NCBI GenBank assembly: GCA_004555765.1
Contig: SFHG01000002.1
Location: 55,043-119,042 of the forward strand
Reading direction: 5' to 3'
Length of the DNA: 64,000 bases
Source of the DNA: Bacteroidales bacterium
GTDB lineage: Bacteria; Bacteroidota; Bacteroidia; Bacteroidales; Porphyromonadaceae
Position 1 is the first letter of the stretch, and every line of letters begins with the position of its first letter. Below, piece by piece: positions 15,992 through 24,059 of this stretch. The notes under the pieces are model-generated. The model did no database searches and had not been told where the DNA came from. It was given only the letters and a program-made list of their open reading frames with translations. The position numbers and the translations under genes were made by a program.

Positions 15992-16030
15992 AATGCCCCT
16001 TCCCGAAAGCTTGGTTCGGGAAGGAGCATT
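15992..16030 (-). terminator. Strong hairpin downstream of purL
   Basis: Inverted repeat AATGC-c-CCTTCCCGAA / TTCGGGAAGG-a-GCATT with a 7-nt loop, one mismatch in 16 bp. On the minus strand it lies about 40 bp after the purL stop and is followed by a T-rich tract (TTTCTCTTATTTT), as in an intrinsic terminator. Confidence 0.7.
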
Positions 16031-16070
16031 TTGTCTCTGACCGGGGAAAATCAAATTCCGGAGCCCGTTA

Positions 16071-19000
16071 TCAGTGGGTTTGGCACCATAGGAAGGCGTT
16101 GCGGAAGGCGGTGAACCACGGGGTCACTTCGTCCCCGTTCTCGGGATAACAGCCGCACTGCCAGGGGAAGATGCTTCGCTCGGGGTGGGGCATAATCGCG
16201 AGGTGCCGTCCGTCTTTGCTCGTGAGAGCTGCCGTACCGAGGGGAGAGCCGTTGGGGTTTCCGGGGTATGCGTCATAGGCGTACTTGGCGGCGACGGAGA
16301 CGGCATCACTCTTTTCCTTAAAGTCGAAGCGGCCTTCGCCGTGAGCCACCCAACATCCGAGTTTCGTGCCGGCGAGGGAGGAGAGCATAACGGAGTTATT
16401 TTCGGGAATCTCTATCGTCACGAAGCCGCTCTCGAATTTGCCCGAAAGGTTGTGTTCCATCGTGTGGCGCTTTTCGCGGTCAGAATAGAGGAGACCGAGC
16501 TCTGCCATCAGCTGGCACCCGTTGCAGACACCGAGGGAGAGGGTGTCGGGACGGGCGTAAAATTTGTCCAGAGCTTCACGGGCTTTTGCGTTGTAGCGGA
16601 AGCCCGCAGCCCATCCTTTGGCGGAGCCGAGGACATCGGAGTGCGAGAATCCTCCGCAGAAGACGATCATCCGAACCTCTTCCAGTGTCTCCCGACCCGA
16701 GATGAGGTCAGTCATATGGACGTCCTTGACATCGAAGCCGGCAAGGTAGAGGAGGTACGCCATTTCGCGCTCCCCGTTTGTACCTTTGTCACGGATGATG
16801 GCCGCTGTGATGCCACTCCTTTCGTGTCTGCGGGGTACATCGAGACGACCGGTGTGATCGGAGTTGAAGCGGTATTGCAGAGGTTGGGAGAAGATATTTT
16901 TCGCCCGCTCACGAGCCACGTCGGCGGCGGTCTGGAAGGGTTCCATTGCCTTAGAGGGGGTGTACCACGCTTCTCTCAGATTCGGGATGGAGAACGTGTC
17001 CTTGCCGATGACGAGCTGATCGGAGCCGAAGACGGGCTCGGCAAGGCGTACGGAGGCGATACCGTCCTTTTCGAGGCTTTCGATGACCCTGTCTGCGTCT
17101 TTGACCTGAATGAGGAGACCGGGATTTTCGGAAAAGAAAAGGCTGATGCGGTCGGTGGAGAGCGAGAGGAAATCATCGGAGACCCTCAGCCCGCAAGAGG
17201 TGTGGGCAAAAGCCATCTCAAGGAGCGTGGTGATGATGCCGCCGGCCGAGATGTCGTGGATGGCGAGGACGTTTCCTGCCGAAATCATCCTCTGAACGGC
17301 CTCGAAGGCATTCACGAAGTACTCCGTGTCCCGCACGTCGGGGGCTTCTCCGCCGACCTTGCCCAACGTCTGGTAGAGTACCGAGCCGCCGAGCTTGCTT
17401 GCCTCGAAAGTAAGGTCTATGTAGAGTACGCTTGTCCCTTCCGTTTCCTTAAGGACGGGAGAGATGACTTTACGGACATCCGAGACTTCTCCTGCAGCCG
17501 AGACGATGAGCGTCCCCGGAGCCAAGACTTTGGTGCCGTCCGGATACTTCTGCGTCATGGAGAGGGAGTCTTTGCCGGTGGGGATATTGATGCCGAGTGC
17601 GATGGCAAAGTCTGCGCAGGCTTCGACGGCCTTATAGAGGCGGACGTCTTCGCCGGGGTTGTGGCAGGGCCACATCCAGTTGGCAGAGAGAGAGACACTC
17701 TTCAGCCCTTTCGCAAGGGGTGCGCCCGCGAGATTGGTGAGGGCTTCGGCGATGGCGATACGGGAACCCTTCTCGGAGTCGATGAGTGCCGTGAGCGGGG
17801 CGTGTCCGATAGAGGTGGCGATGCCTTTTTCCCCCGAGAAATCAAGCGCGACGGCTCCACAGTCGCTGAGGGGCAGCTGGAGGGGGCCTTGACACTGTTG
17901 ACGAGCCACTTTGCCGGTGACGGACCGGTCTACTTTATTCGTGAGCCAGTCCTTGGAGCCTACGGTCTCTGTGGAGAGAACGTTTTTGAGACAGGTCTCG
18001 AAGGAGAGGGCACCGAGATCTTCCGAGGAGGGCGCATTAAACTTCTGGGGCTTCGTTTCGTCTACCATGACGGTCTTCGGGGCTGAGCCGAAAAGATGCT
18101 CAAGCTTGAGGTCGAAAGGCTTGTCTGCTCCGTCTCGGGCAAATGTCAGCTCCCCTCTGCCGGTAGCTTCGCCTACGACGTAGAAGGGTGCGCGTTCCCT
18201 GTCGGCGATCTTTTCGATCATCGGGATGTCTTCCGGGTGCAGCAGGAGTCCCATACGTTCCTGACTCTCGTTGGAGATGATTTCTTTGTCCGAGAGCGTG
18301 GGGTCGCCGATGGGGAGCTTGTCGATCTCTATCACGCCTCCGGTCTCTTCGACGAGTTCACTGAGGCAATTGAGGTGTCCGCCCGCGCCGTGGTCGTGAA
18401 TCGAGACGACGGGGTTATTTTCGCCCTCCGAGAGGGCACGAATGACGTTAGCGACGCGCTTCTGCATCTCGGGGTTGGAACGCTGGATCGCATTGAGTTC
18501 TATGGCGTTCTGGTACTGACCGGTGTTGACGGAAGAGACGGCTCCCCCGCCCATGCCGATGCGGTAGTTGTCGCCGCCCATGACGACTATTTTGTCGCCC
18601 GGGGTCGCACTGCCTTTTTTCGCATCACGGTCGCGGGCGATGCCGATGCCCCCTGCGAGCATAATCACTTTGTCGTACCCCCAGGTGCGTCCCTCTTCGG
18701 CGTGCTCAAACGTGAGAAGCGAGCCGGAGATGAGGGGTTGGCCGAACTTGTTGCCGAAGTCCGACGCGCCGTTCGAGGCTTTTGTGAGGATCTCCTGCGG
18801 GGTCTGGTACAGCCACGGGCGTGCGGTTATGGCGTCTTCCCAAGTTGTTTCTTTCGAGAGGCGGGGGTAGCCGGTCATATAGACGGCGGTGCCTGCAAGC
18901 GGGAGGGAAGCGCGTCCTCCGCCCAGTCTGTCGCGTATTTCTCCGCCGGATCCCGTTGCTGCACCGTTAAAGGGCTCGACGGTGGTGGGGAAGTTGTGTG

Positions 19001-19760
19001 TCTCGGCTTTCAGTGAGAGTACGGACTTCTCGTCGTGTGGAGCAAAGAAGTCGGAAGTGTCTGCCCGAAGGGGATTAAAGAACTCGACCACGGGACCGGC
19101 GTTGAAGGCCACGTTGTCTTTGTAGGCAGAGACCAAGCCGTTGGGGTTTGCCTTGCTGGTCGACTTGATGATTTGGAAGAGGCTTCTCTCCTGCTCCTTG
19201 CCGTCGAGGACAAATGTCCCGTTGAAAATCTTGTGCCGGCAGTGCTCCGAGTTCACTTGCGAGAACCCGAAGAGCTCCGCGTCGGTGAGGGGTCTGCCGA
19301 TTTCCTTGGCCACCCCTTCGAGGTATTCGATCTCCTCGTCGGAGAGGGCGAGACCTTCGCTCTCGGAGTAGCTTCGGATGTCCCGGACGGAGAGGACTGC
19401 TTCGCGTCCGTCCTTATTCAGATCCAATGAGTGGCTACCGAGTCCCCTGTACTTTCTGAGGAGCATCTTATCGAAGGGCGTCTCTTCGTCGGCTTCGACG
19501 AACGCCTCGATTCTGTCGATGCCGAGCTTTTCTTTCAGCCCCATAATGCCGGTTATCTCGGTTGCATTCGTGGACCAGGGCGTGACCATTTCGGGACGCG
19601 GTCCGACGTAGATCCCGGCGAGGTCTTTTTCGTTGGTCGGCTCTGCTTCTCCGAAGAGCCAAACAAGCGCTTCGGTGTCTGAGGGTTCGAGCGGCGAGGT
19701 ATGACGCACGAGGTAGACCGTGGAGCGGTCTCCGGTGTTTTTGCGGAAGAAAGAAATCAT
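16071..19760 (-). CDS. purL: Phosphoribosylformylglycinamidine synthase (large, fused form)
   Basis: 1229 residues, the single-chain PurL that joins synthase and glutaminase. Fourth step of purine synthesis: FGAR + Gln + ATP to FGAM. N-terminal linker with FGFSQVNSEHCRHKIFNG; two AIRS-type ATP halves with ETHNFPTTVEPFNGAATGSG, GGGAVSSVNTG, SIHDHGAGGHLNCLSEL and PTGKDSLSMTQ; C-terminal class I glutaminase with FCGGFSHSDVLGSAKGWA, catalytic Cys in SLGVCNGCQLM, His in VAHGEGRF and HPERS. Complete. The 18-bp gap to the downstream-reading neighbour at 19779 suggests it follows the thioredoxin-fold lipoprotein gene on one transcript. Confidence 0.98.
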   Translation of the reverse strand: MISFFRKNTGDRSTVYLVRHTSPLEPSDTEALVWLFGEAEPTNEKDLAGIYVGPRPEMVTPWSTNATEITGIMGLKEKLGIDRIEAFVEADEETPFDKMLLRKYRGLGSHSLDLNKDGREAVLSVRDIRSYSESEGLALSDEEIEYLEGVAKEIGRPLTDAELFGFSQVNSEHCRHKIFNGTFVLDGKEQERSLFQIIKSTSKANPNGLVSAYKDNVAFNAGPVVEFFNPLRADTSDFFAPHDEKSVLSLKAETHNFPTTVEPFNGAATGSGGEIRDRLGGGRASLPLAGTAVYMTGYPRLSKETTWEDAITARPWLYQTPQEILTKASNGASDFGNKFGQPLISGSLLTFEHAEEGRTWGYDKVIMLAGGIGIARDRDAKKGSATPGDKIVVMGGDNYRIGMGGGAVSSVNTGQYQNAIELNAIQRSNPEMQKRVANVIRALSEGENNPVVSIHDHGAGGHLNCLSELVEETGGVIEIDKLPIGDPTLSDKEIISNESQERMGLLLHPEDIPMIEKIADRERAPFYVVGEATGRGELTFARDGADKPFDLKLEHLFGSAPKTVMVDETKPQKFNAPSSEDLGALSFETCLKNVLSTETVGSKDWLTNKVDRSVTGKVARQQCQGPLQLPLSDCGAVALDFSGEKGIATSIGHAPLTALIDSEKGSRIAIAEALTNLAGAPLAKGLKSVSLSANWMWPCHNPGEDVRLYKAVEACADFAIALGINIPTGKDSLSMTQKYPDGTKVLAPGTLIVSAAGEVSDVRKVISPVLKETEGTSVLYIDLTFEASKLGGSVLYQTLGKVGGEAPDVRDTEYFVNAFEAVQRMISAGNVLAIHDISAGGIITTLLEMAFAHTSCGLRVSDDFLSLSTDRISLFFSENPGLLIQVKDADRVIESLEKDGIASVRLAEPVFGSDQLVIGKDTFSIPNLREAWYTPSKAMEPFQTAADVARERAKNIFSQPLQYRFNSDHTGRLDVPRRHERSGITAAIIRDKGTNGEREMAYLLYLAGFDVKDVHMTDLISGRETLEEVRMIVFCGGFSHSDVLGSAKGWAAGFRYNAKAREALDKFYARPDTLSLGVCNGCQLMAELGLLYSDREKRHTMEHNLSGKFESGFVTIEIPENNSVMLSSLAGTKLGCWVAHGEGRFDFKEKSDAVSVAAKYAYDAYPGNPNGSPLGTAALTSKDGRHLAIMPHPERSIFPWQCGCYPENGDEVTPWFTAFRNAFLWCQTH

Positions 19761-19778
19761 GGTGTAAGGGGGTGTTTT

Positions 19779-20975
19779 TTAGCGTGCAAGTTCAGTGGAG
19801 ATGCGTTTCTCGAGCTCGTCGATATGCGAAGCGCGGAGGACGATGTTTCCGCCTTTGTCTATGAGAAAAAGGGCGGGCAGTGAGGAGAGTCCGTAGAGTC
19901 CGATGTACTCGGAGGCTCCTCCGCGGGTCTCTATGACGTTGACCCAGGGCTGGTTTTTGATGACATTACGCCACGCGTGTTGGTCGGTGTCCATATTCAC
20001 CTGGTAAATCCGGAGTCCCGAAGCTCTGTACTTGTCGAAAAGCTTAGACACTATGCCGTTGTAGTCGGGTGCCCAGTCGGCGGACATGGAGGTGAAAGAG
20101 ATGAGGGTCACGCCACCGGCTGCCACACTCTTGAGGCTTCTCTTGGCGCCGTTGGCGTCGGGCAGTTGGATGTCGATGTAGCCCACCACTTCCGTGGGGA
20201 TCGTGTTTTTGACCGCTGTCGTGTCTGCTGCCTGCGAGGCGCGTTTCCGCATGGCGCGTACGGTGGCCATAGAGCGGAGGGCGAGGTCATAGAGGTGCTT
20301 CGTGCGGGGGCTGAGCGAGTCGCGTGCCACCATCACGTTGGCCACGGTGGCAAAAAGGCGTGAGTCCTCCGGGGAGGAGGGGTTAAAGATATACGAGCCG
20401 TCGAGTTGCTGCATCAGCCCGAAATAGGCATCTTGTGAAGCGGGGTCGGAGTAGATGATTTCCGACACCACTCTTTTGTAGGGCTCCAGTTTTTTGTCCC
20501 GGAGGGTTTGGTAGTCGAAGATGGAGAGTTTGCCGTCCGAGTACTGCTTCATAAGCCCGGCGATGTCCGTGGCGGCATCTTGGTAGATGACCCAGATTGC
20601 TTGGATCGCTTTACCGGTGCCATTTCCCTCCATAGTGTAGTTTGTGCCGAAAGAGCCGGGCACAAACGCGTCTGCCGTCACTTTGATTTGCTCCAACGAG
20701 TCGGCAGAGAAAGGGATGAACTCCGAGCCTATGCGGAGGCGGAAATAGTCCGGGTATTCCGGCGCAGAGGCCTTGAAGTCGAACTTTCCCGCGGCATCCA
20801 GCGTGAGCGAGTCCTCAAGCGTGATGCCTTGGATGCCGAGATACTCGAGGTAGAGCTTTTTGCCCTCGGCTCCTCTTACGGTACCGGATACGGAGACCGG
20901 ACGGTCGTCTTCCTTTTGGCAGGAAGACGCGAGGATGAGCAAAGCGAAGGCGAGGAGAGCAAACTGACGAGACAT
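19779..20975 (-). CDS. DUF4369/thioredoxin-fold lipoprotein without CxxC
   Basis: 398 residues. Lipobox ALLILASSC. N-terminal DUF4369-like beta domain (SVSGTVRGAEGKKLYLEYL and DSLTLDAAGKFDFKA), a helical middle, then a TlpA/AhpC-type thioredoxin fold (GVTLISFTSMSADWAPDYNG, YQVNMDTDQHAWRNVI, GLSSLPALFLIDKGGNIVLRA). Family members usually carry CxxC after the first strand; here the site reads SMSADWAPD with no cysteine, so disulphide chemistry is unlikely. The cis-Pro loop (LPALFLI) remains. Probably outer-membrane or periplasmic; role unknown. Confidence 0.88.
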   Translation of the reverse strand: MSRQFALLAFALLILASSCQKEDDRPVSVSGTVRGAEGKKLYLEYLGIQGITLEDSLTLDAAGKFDFKASAPEYPDYFRLRIGSEFIPFSADSLEQIKVTADAFVPGSFGTNYTMEGNGTGKAIQAIWVIYQDAATDIAGLMKQYSDGKLSIFDYQTLRDKKLEPYKRVVSEIIYSDPASQDAYFGLMQQLDGSYIFNPSSPEDSRLFATVANVMVARDSLSPRTKHLYDLALRSMATVRAMRKRASQAADTTAVKNTIPTEVVGYIDIQLPDANGAKRSLKSVAAGGVTLISFTSMSADWAPDYNGIVSKLFDKYRASGLRIYQVNMDTDQHAWRNVIKNQPWVNVIETRGGASEYIGLYGLSSLPALFLIDKGGNIVLRASHIDELEKRISTELAR

Positions 20976-21043
20976 ATCTATGTTAATTGATGGTTACCTG
21001 TTGGTCGGTAGTGAGCAGTTGATGGGTAGAGCAAATTTTTTTT

Positions 21044-21121
21044 TGCACGTACCGGGACGATTTTCCCGGTCTGTGTCCGGAGAAAGCGCGGGTACGTGTC
21101 TCGCGATCGTCTCGGTCTGAC
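21044..21121. repeat. Palindromic repeat cluster between the T9SS protease and DUF4369 genes
   Basis: Units GCACGTACCGGGAC, CCGGTCTGTGTCC, GGGTACGTGTCTCG and CTCGGTCTGACCGA; 23 bp from the protease stop. Confidence 0.85.
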
Positions 21122-21143
21122 CGAAATCGGGATCCCGTCCGGC

Positions 21144-23396
21144 TCATTTTTGGACAAGGAGTTTGAGGGTCTCGGAGCGATCGCCGAGCGTGATGCGGAA
21201 AATGAGTACCCCGAGACCGGAAACGGCACTCTTGGGGACGAGGAGGTGCCCGCCTTTGACCGTAAAGTCCGCCACCGGCTGACCGAGGACGCTGAAGATC
21301 CTCACCTTCCCCTCTTTGTCCGCATATTCGGGGGCAAAAGAGAGCAGGATGTAACCTTGTCCGAGGGCACCTATTTGGACAAAAGGTCGGGGGGCATTCT
21401 CGAGGTTTTTGTCCTCCGCCATGAGATCGACCCAGAAGGCCGTGGCGGGCGTGAGCGGTTGGAAGTCCGTCCCTTGACGAACAAAGGCTGTCGCTGCCGC
21501 ACCGGTCTGCGACGCAAGCACGGCACCCGATGGAAAGCCGGAGACGTTGAGTGCAAAGAGTACCGGTGTGGCACTTGTAAGGGCGAGGGGCGAGGGGAAG
21601 GGAACGAAGATTTCTCTCAGAGACTCTTCTTTTGCGGGTGCCGTGATCTGATCCGTCGGCACGGGGACGGAGGATATTTTTGCGCCCGTCGCCGCATTGT
21701 AAAGGGTCAGCGTAAGGGGAGCGGCAACCGTGCCCCGGGATGCACTTGGTGCGACATCAAAGACGACGAATGCGCCGTGTATCGCGGCTCCTGCGGGCAG
21801 GTCGTAGCGCTCCGCCACTTCAGAAGCGGACGCGAAGAGCTCCCGGGGGGCTTGACGGAGACGGGAGAGGATATTTTTGCCCCCGTCATTCGAAAACGCG
21901 ATGTGTCCCACGCGTGTGACCCGGGGACCCCCGAGTGTGCCTAAGGATTCCCGACCGCCTAAGGTGACGATGCCGCTTTTCCCGGCTGTGAGAGCTTCCG
22001 CGATTTGGCGGGCACCGGGACTTGTCCCGATGCGGCTCCACAGTTTTGCCAGAGAAGAGAAATAGTCCGTCCCCACCGGACCGCATACCGAGCTGCCGCC
22101 GGTGAGTGCACCGATGATGCGTTTCTCTTTGTCCAGGAGCGGAGAGCCGGAGGAGACAGGTGCCGTGGTGCCGATCGTCCATTGCCAGACTTTGTAGAAA
22201 AGACCGGATCCGAACGGCAAAGAAGTGTCCGGGAATGAGGCATATGAGAGCTCGCCATCAAACTGATTGCACTTCGCGGGCTGTCCCTTGGGGTGATGTA
22301 CGTTCAGAAAAGGACCCGCATTTTGCCCCGTGGCGTTCCAACCTGCATAGTAAGTCTGGTAGGAGACGGGAGGAGCTACTTCCATCTTGATGAGGGCGAT
22401 GTCCGTCGTCTCGTCCACGCCTGTCATCCTCGCACCCGAGAGGGCTTGGCGGACGGATGGGCGGAGACCGTCTCCGCAAATAGGGGAGCGGTAATTGAAG
22501 ACGGCGACGGTCTTCGAGGCTCTGCGGTCGTAGTCCATGTGACGGAAGTTCCAATTCATCACGTGCGACGCGGTGAGAATGTAGGGGGTGCCGTCCTCGG
22601 AGGCGTTATTGACAAGGGCGCCGCTGCCGATGGTCGTGCCGTCCGTGATGATGACGACGAGACTGCGGGACACGTCCGAGACAAACGGCATACAGGCGAC
22701 ATCCGGTGAGCAATCGTAGTCCCCCGACCTGTATCCGTCGGAGAGATTAAGGAGCCCGGTATTCACTTCTTCGAGCGTCATACGCGGCTGAGTGCCGCGG
22801 GGTGATGCCACCTCAATGACTACATCATCCGTTTCGATGGGGACGGTAGAGAGGGAGCGGAGGGAATTATTGTTGTCTGCGCCAAAGGGTCCGATGAGAA
22901 CCGCGGGGTCACTTGTGGAGTAGATGGAGAGAAAAGCCCCCTCGGGGAGGAAGAAGTCGCTGAAGAAAAAGTTGAGGCTCTTCGCGCCCTTACTCGTGAC
23001 CCGGTATTGCCATACGTCGAATGCGCCTTCGGTGAAGTGAGACCCTTCCTTGATGAGGTCTGCCCGTTTGATCTCTTTTTGGGCAAAAGCATACCCCCTC
23101 AAGACCTCTGAGCTGCGATTGAACTGCTCGATGACCGCGAGGGCGGAGTCGCGGTCAAAATGCCCCATATCGGCTTTGGGCAGGGTGATGGCCGAGCGAA
23201 GCCCTTCCCGAAGCCCCACGGGCTTCATATCCGGAGAGGTGATCTGGGCTCCGAGGTTCAAGGCGCCCGATAGGAAGAGGTACAGCGCCACGACGGGGAG
23301 AAGAGACCTCCTTTTTGCGCTCCGGACTGAAGTTCCTTTCAGACCGAACCCAAATTTCGCACTCCGTACTCTCTGCTTTTCACTAATCTTTATCAT
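21144..23396 (-). CDS. Secreted trypsin-fold serine protease (lysyl endopeptidase-like) with T9SS sorting domain
   Basis: About 750 residues from the ATG at 23396, which overlaps the deacetylase stop (ATGA). Signal anchor RRSLLPVVALYLFLSGALNLGAQ; N-terminal pro-region; catalytic core with YILTASHVMNW (His), DETTDIALIKM (Asp) and TAPVSSGSPLLDKEKRIIG (Ser), plus paired cysteines (CSPDVAC, SPICGD, PAKCNQ, SSVCGP) as in Achromobacter-type lysyl endopeptidases. C-terminal segment VRIFSVLGQPVADF, GGHLLVPKS, GVLIFRITLGD, ETLKLLVQK fits a type A T9SS C-terminal domain, so export through the type IX system and surface attachment are likely. Cleavage specificity cannot be set from sequence alone. Confidence 0.87.
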   Translation of the reverse strand: MIKISEKQRVRSAKFGFGLKGTSVRSAKRRSLLPVVALYLFLSGALNLGAQITSPDMKPVGLREGLRSAITLPKADMGHFDRDSALAVIEQFNRSSEVLRGYAFAQKEIKRADLIKEGSHFTEGAFDVWQYRVTSKGAKSLNFFFSDFFLPEGAFLSIYSTSDPAVLIGPFGADNNNSLRSLSTVPIETDDVVIEVASPRGTQPRMTLEEVNTGLLNLSDGYRSGDYDCSPDVACMPFVSDVSRSLVVIITDGTTIGSGALVNNASEDGTPYILTASHVMNWNFRHMDYDRRASKTVAVFNYRSPICGDGLRPSVRQALSGARMTGVDETTDIALIKMEVAPPVSYQTYYAGWNATGQNAGPFLNVHHPKGQPAKCNQFDGELSYASFPDTSLPFGSGLFYKVWQWTIGTTAPVSSGSPLLDKEKRIIGALTGGSSVCGPVGTDYFSSLAKLWSRIGTSPGARQIAEALTAGKSGIVTLGGRESLGTLGGPRVTRVGHIAFSNDGGKNILSRLRQAPRELFASASEVAERYDLPAGAAIHGAFVVFDVAPSASRGTVAAPLTLTLYNAATGAKISSVPVPTDQITAPAKEESLREIFVPFPSPLALTSATPVLFALNVSGFPSGAVLASQTGAAATAFVRQGTDFQPLTPATAFWVDLMAEDKNLENAPRPFVQIGALGQGYILLSFAPEYADKEGKVRIFSVLGQPVADFTVKGGHLLVPKSAVSGLGVLIFRITLGDRSETLKLLVQK

Positions 23397-24052
23397 ACTG
23401 CAAGCTCTGTCTCTATGGGTGACGTGAGTCCCAGTCCTTCGGGGATTGTCTTGAATGTGTAGCCTTCCTCTTTCAGCCAATCGATGGCGCGCGGCATCGC
23501 GTAGCACATATTTTTCCACGCTTTCAGCGAGTCGTGAAAGACGACGATGGAGCCGTCACGCACCAGCCTCTGCACCACGCCGAGGACGTAATCCGGGGTG
23601 AGAGAGGCGTTGTAGTCGCGGGTGACGACATCCCACATCACGCACTTGAAGGATCGCGCGAGAGCGAGGTACTGCATCTCCCTCATATGACCGTGGGGCG
23701 GACGGAAAAGGGCGGACGAAATCAACCTGTCGGCGAGCATCACATCGCGGAGATAGGCATCGCGGGAGGTGAAGAGCCCCTGGAGGTGGTGAAAGGTATG
23801 GTTGCCCACGGCATGCCCTTCTTCGATGACTTTTTGGAATACCTCAGGGTGACGGCGGACATTGTCACCCACCATAAAGAATGTGGCTTTCACCTCCTTC
23901 TCTCGAAGTGTCTTCAAGACCCAGGGCGTCACCTCCGGTATGGGGCCGTCGTCGAAAGTGAGGTAGACCGTCTTTTCTCCGGGCAGGGGCATTCGCCAAA
24001 GGGCTTTGGGGTAGAGGGCGCGATAGAGGCGCGGGGGACGCTCGTAAAACAT
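23393..24052 (-). CDS. Polysaccharide deacetylase (NodB domain)
   Basis: 219 residues. NodB homology domain motifs: YLTFDDGPIPEVTPWVL (Asp pair), GNHTFHHLQGL (metal HxxxH), FRPPHGHM, MWDVVTRDYN and IVVFHDSLKAW. A metal-dependent carbohydrate de-N-acetylase, acting on peptidoglycan or another N-acetylated glycan. No clear signal peptide; the N-terminus is short and basic, so it may be cytoplasmic or membrane-associated. Seven bp after the DUF2723 gene and overlapping the T9SS protease start. Confidence 0.93.
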   Translation of the reverse strand: MFYERPPRLYRALYPKALWRMPLPGEKTVYLTFDDGPIPEVTPWVLKTLREKEVKATFFMVGDNVRRHPEVFQKVIEEGHAVGNHTFHHLQGLFTSRDAYLRDVMLADRLISSALFRPPHGHMREMQYLALARSFKCVMWDVVTRDYNASLTPDYVLGVVQRLVRDGSIVVFHDSLKAWKNMCYAMPRAIDWLKEEGYTFKTIPEGLGLTSPIETELAV

Positions 24053-24059
24053 CAGGGGC

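Noticed and set aside
16185..18086. 633-codon plus-strand open frame opposite purL
   Set aside because: Purely a shadow of purL; the high GC content leaves antisense frames open.
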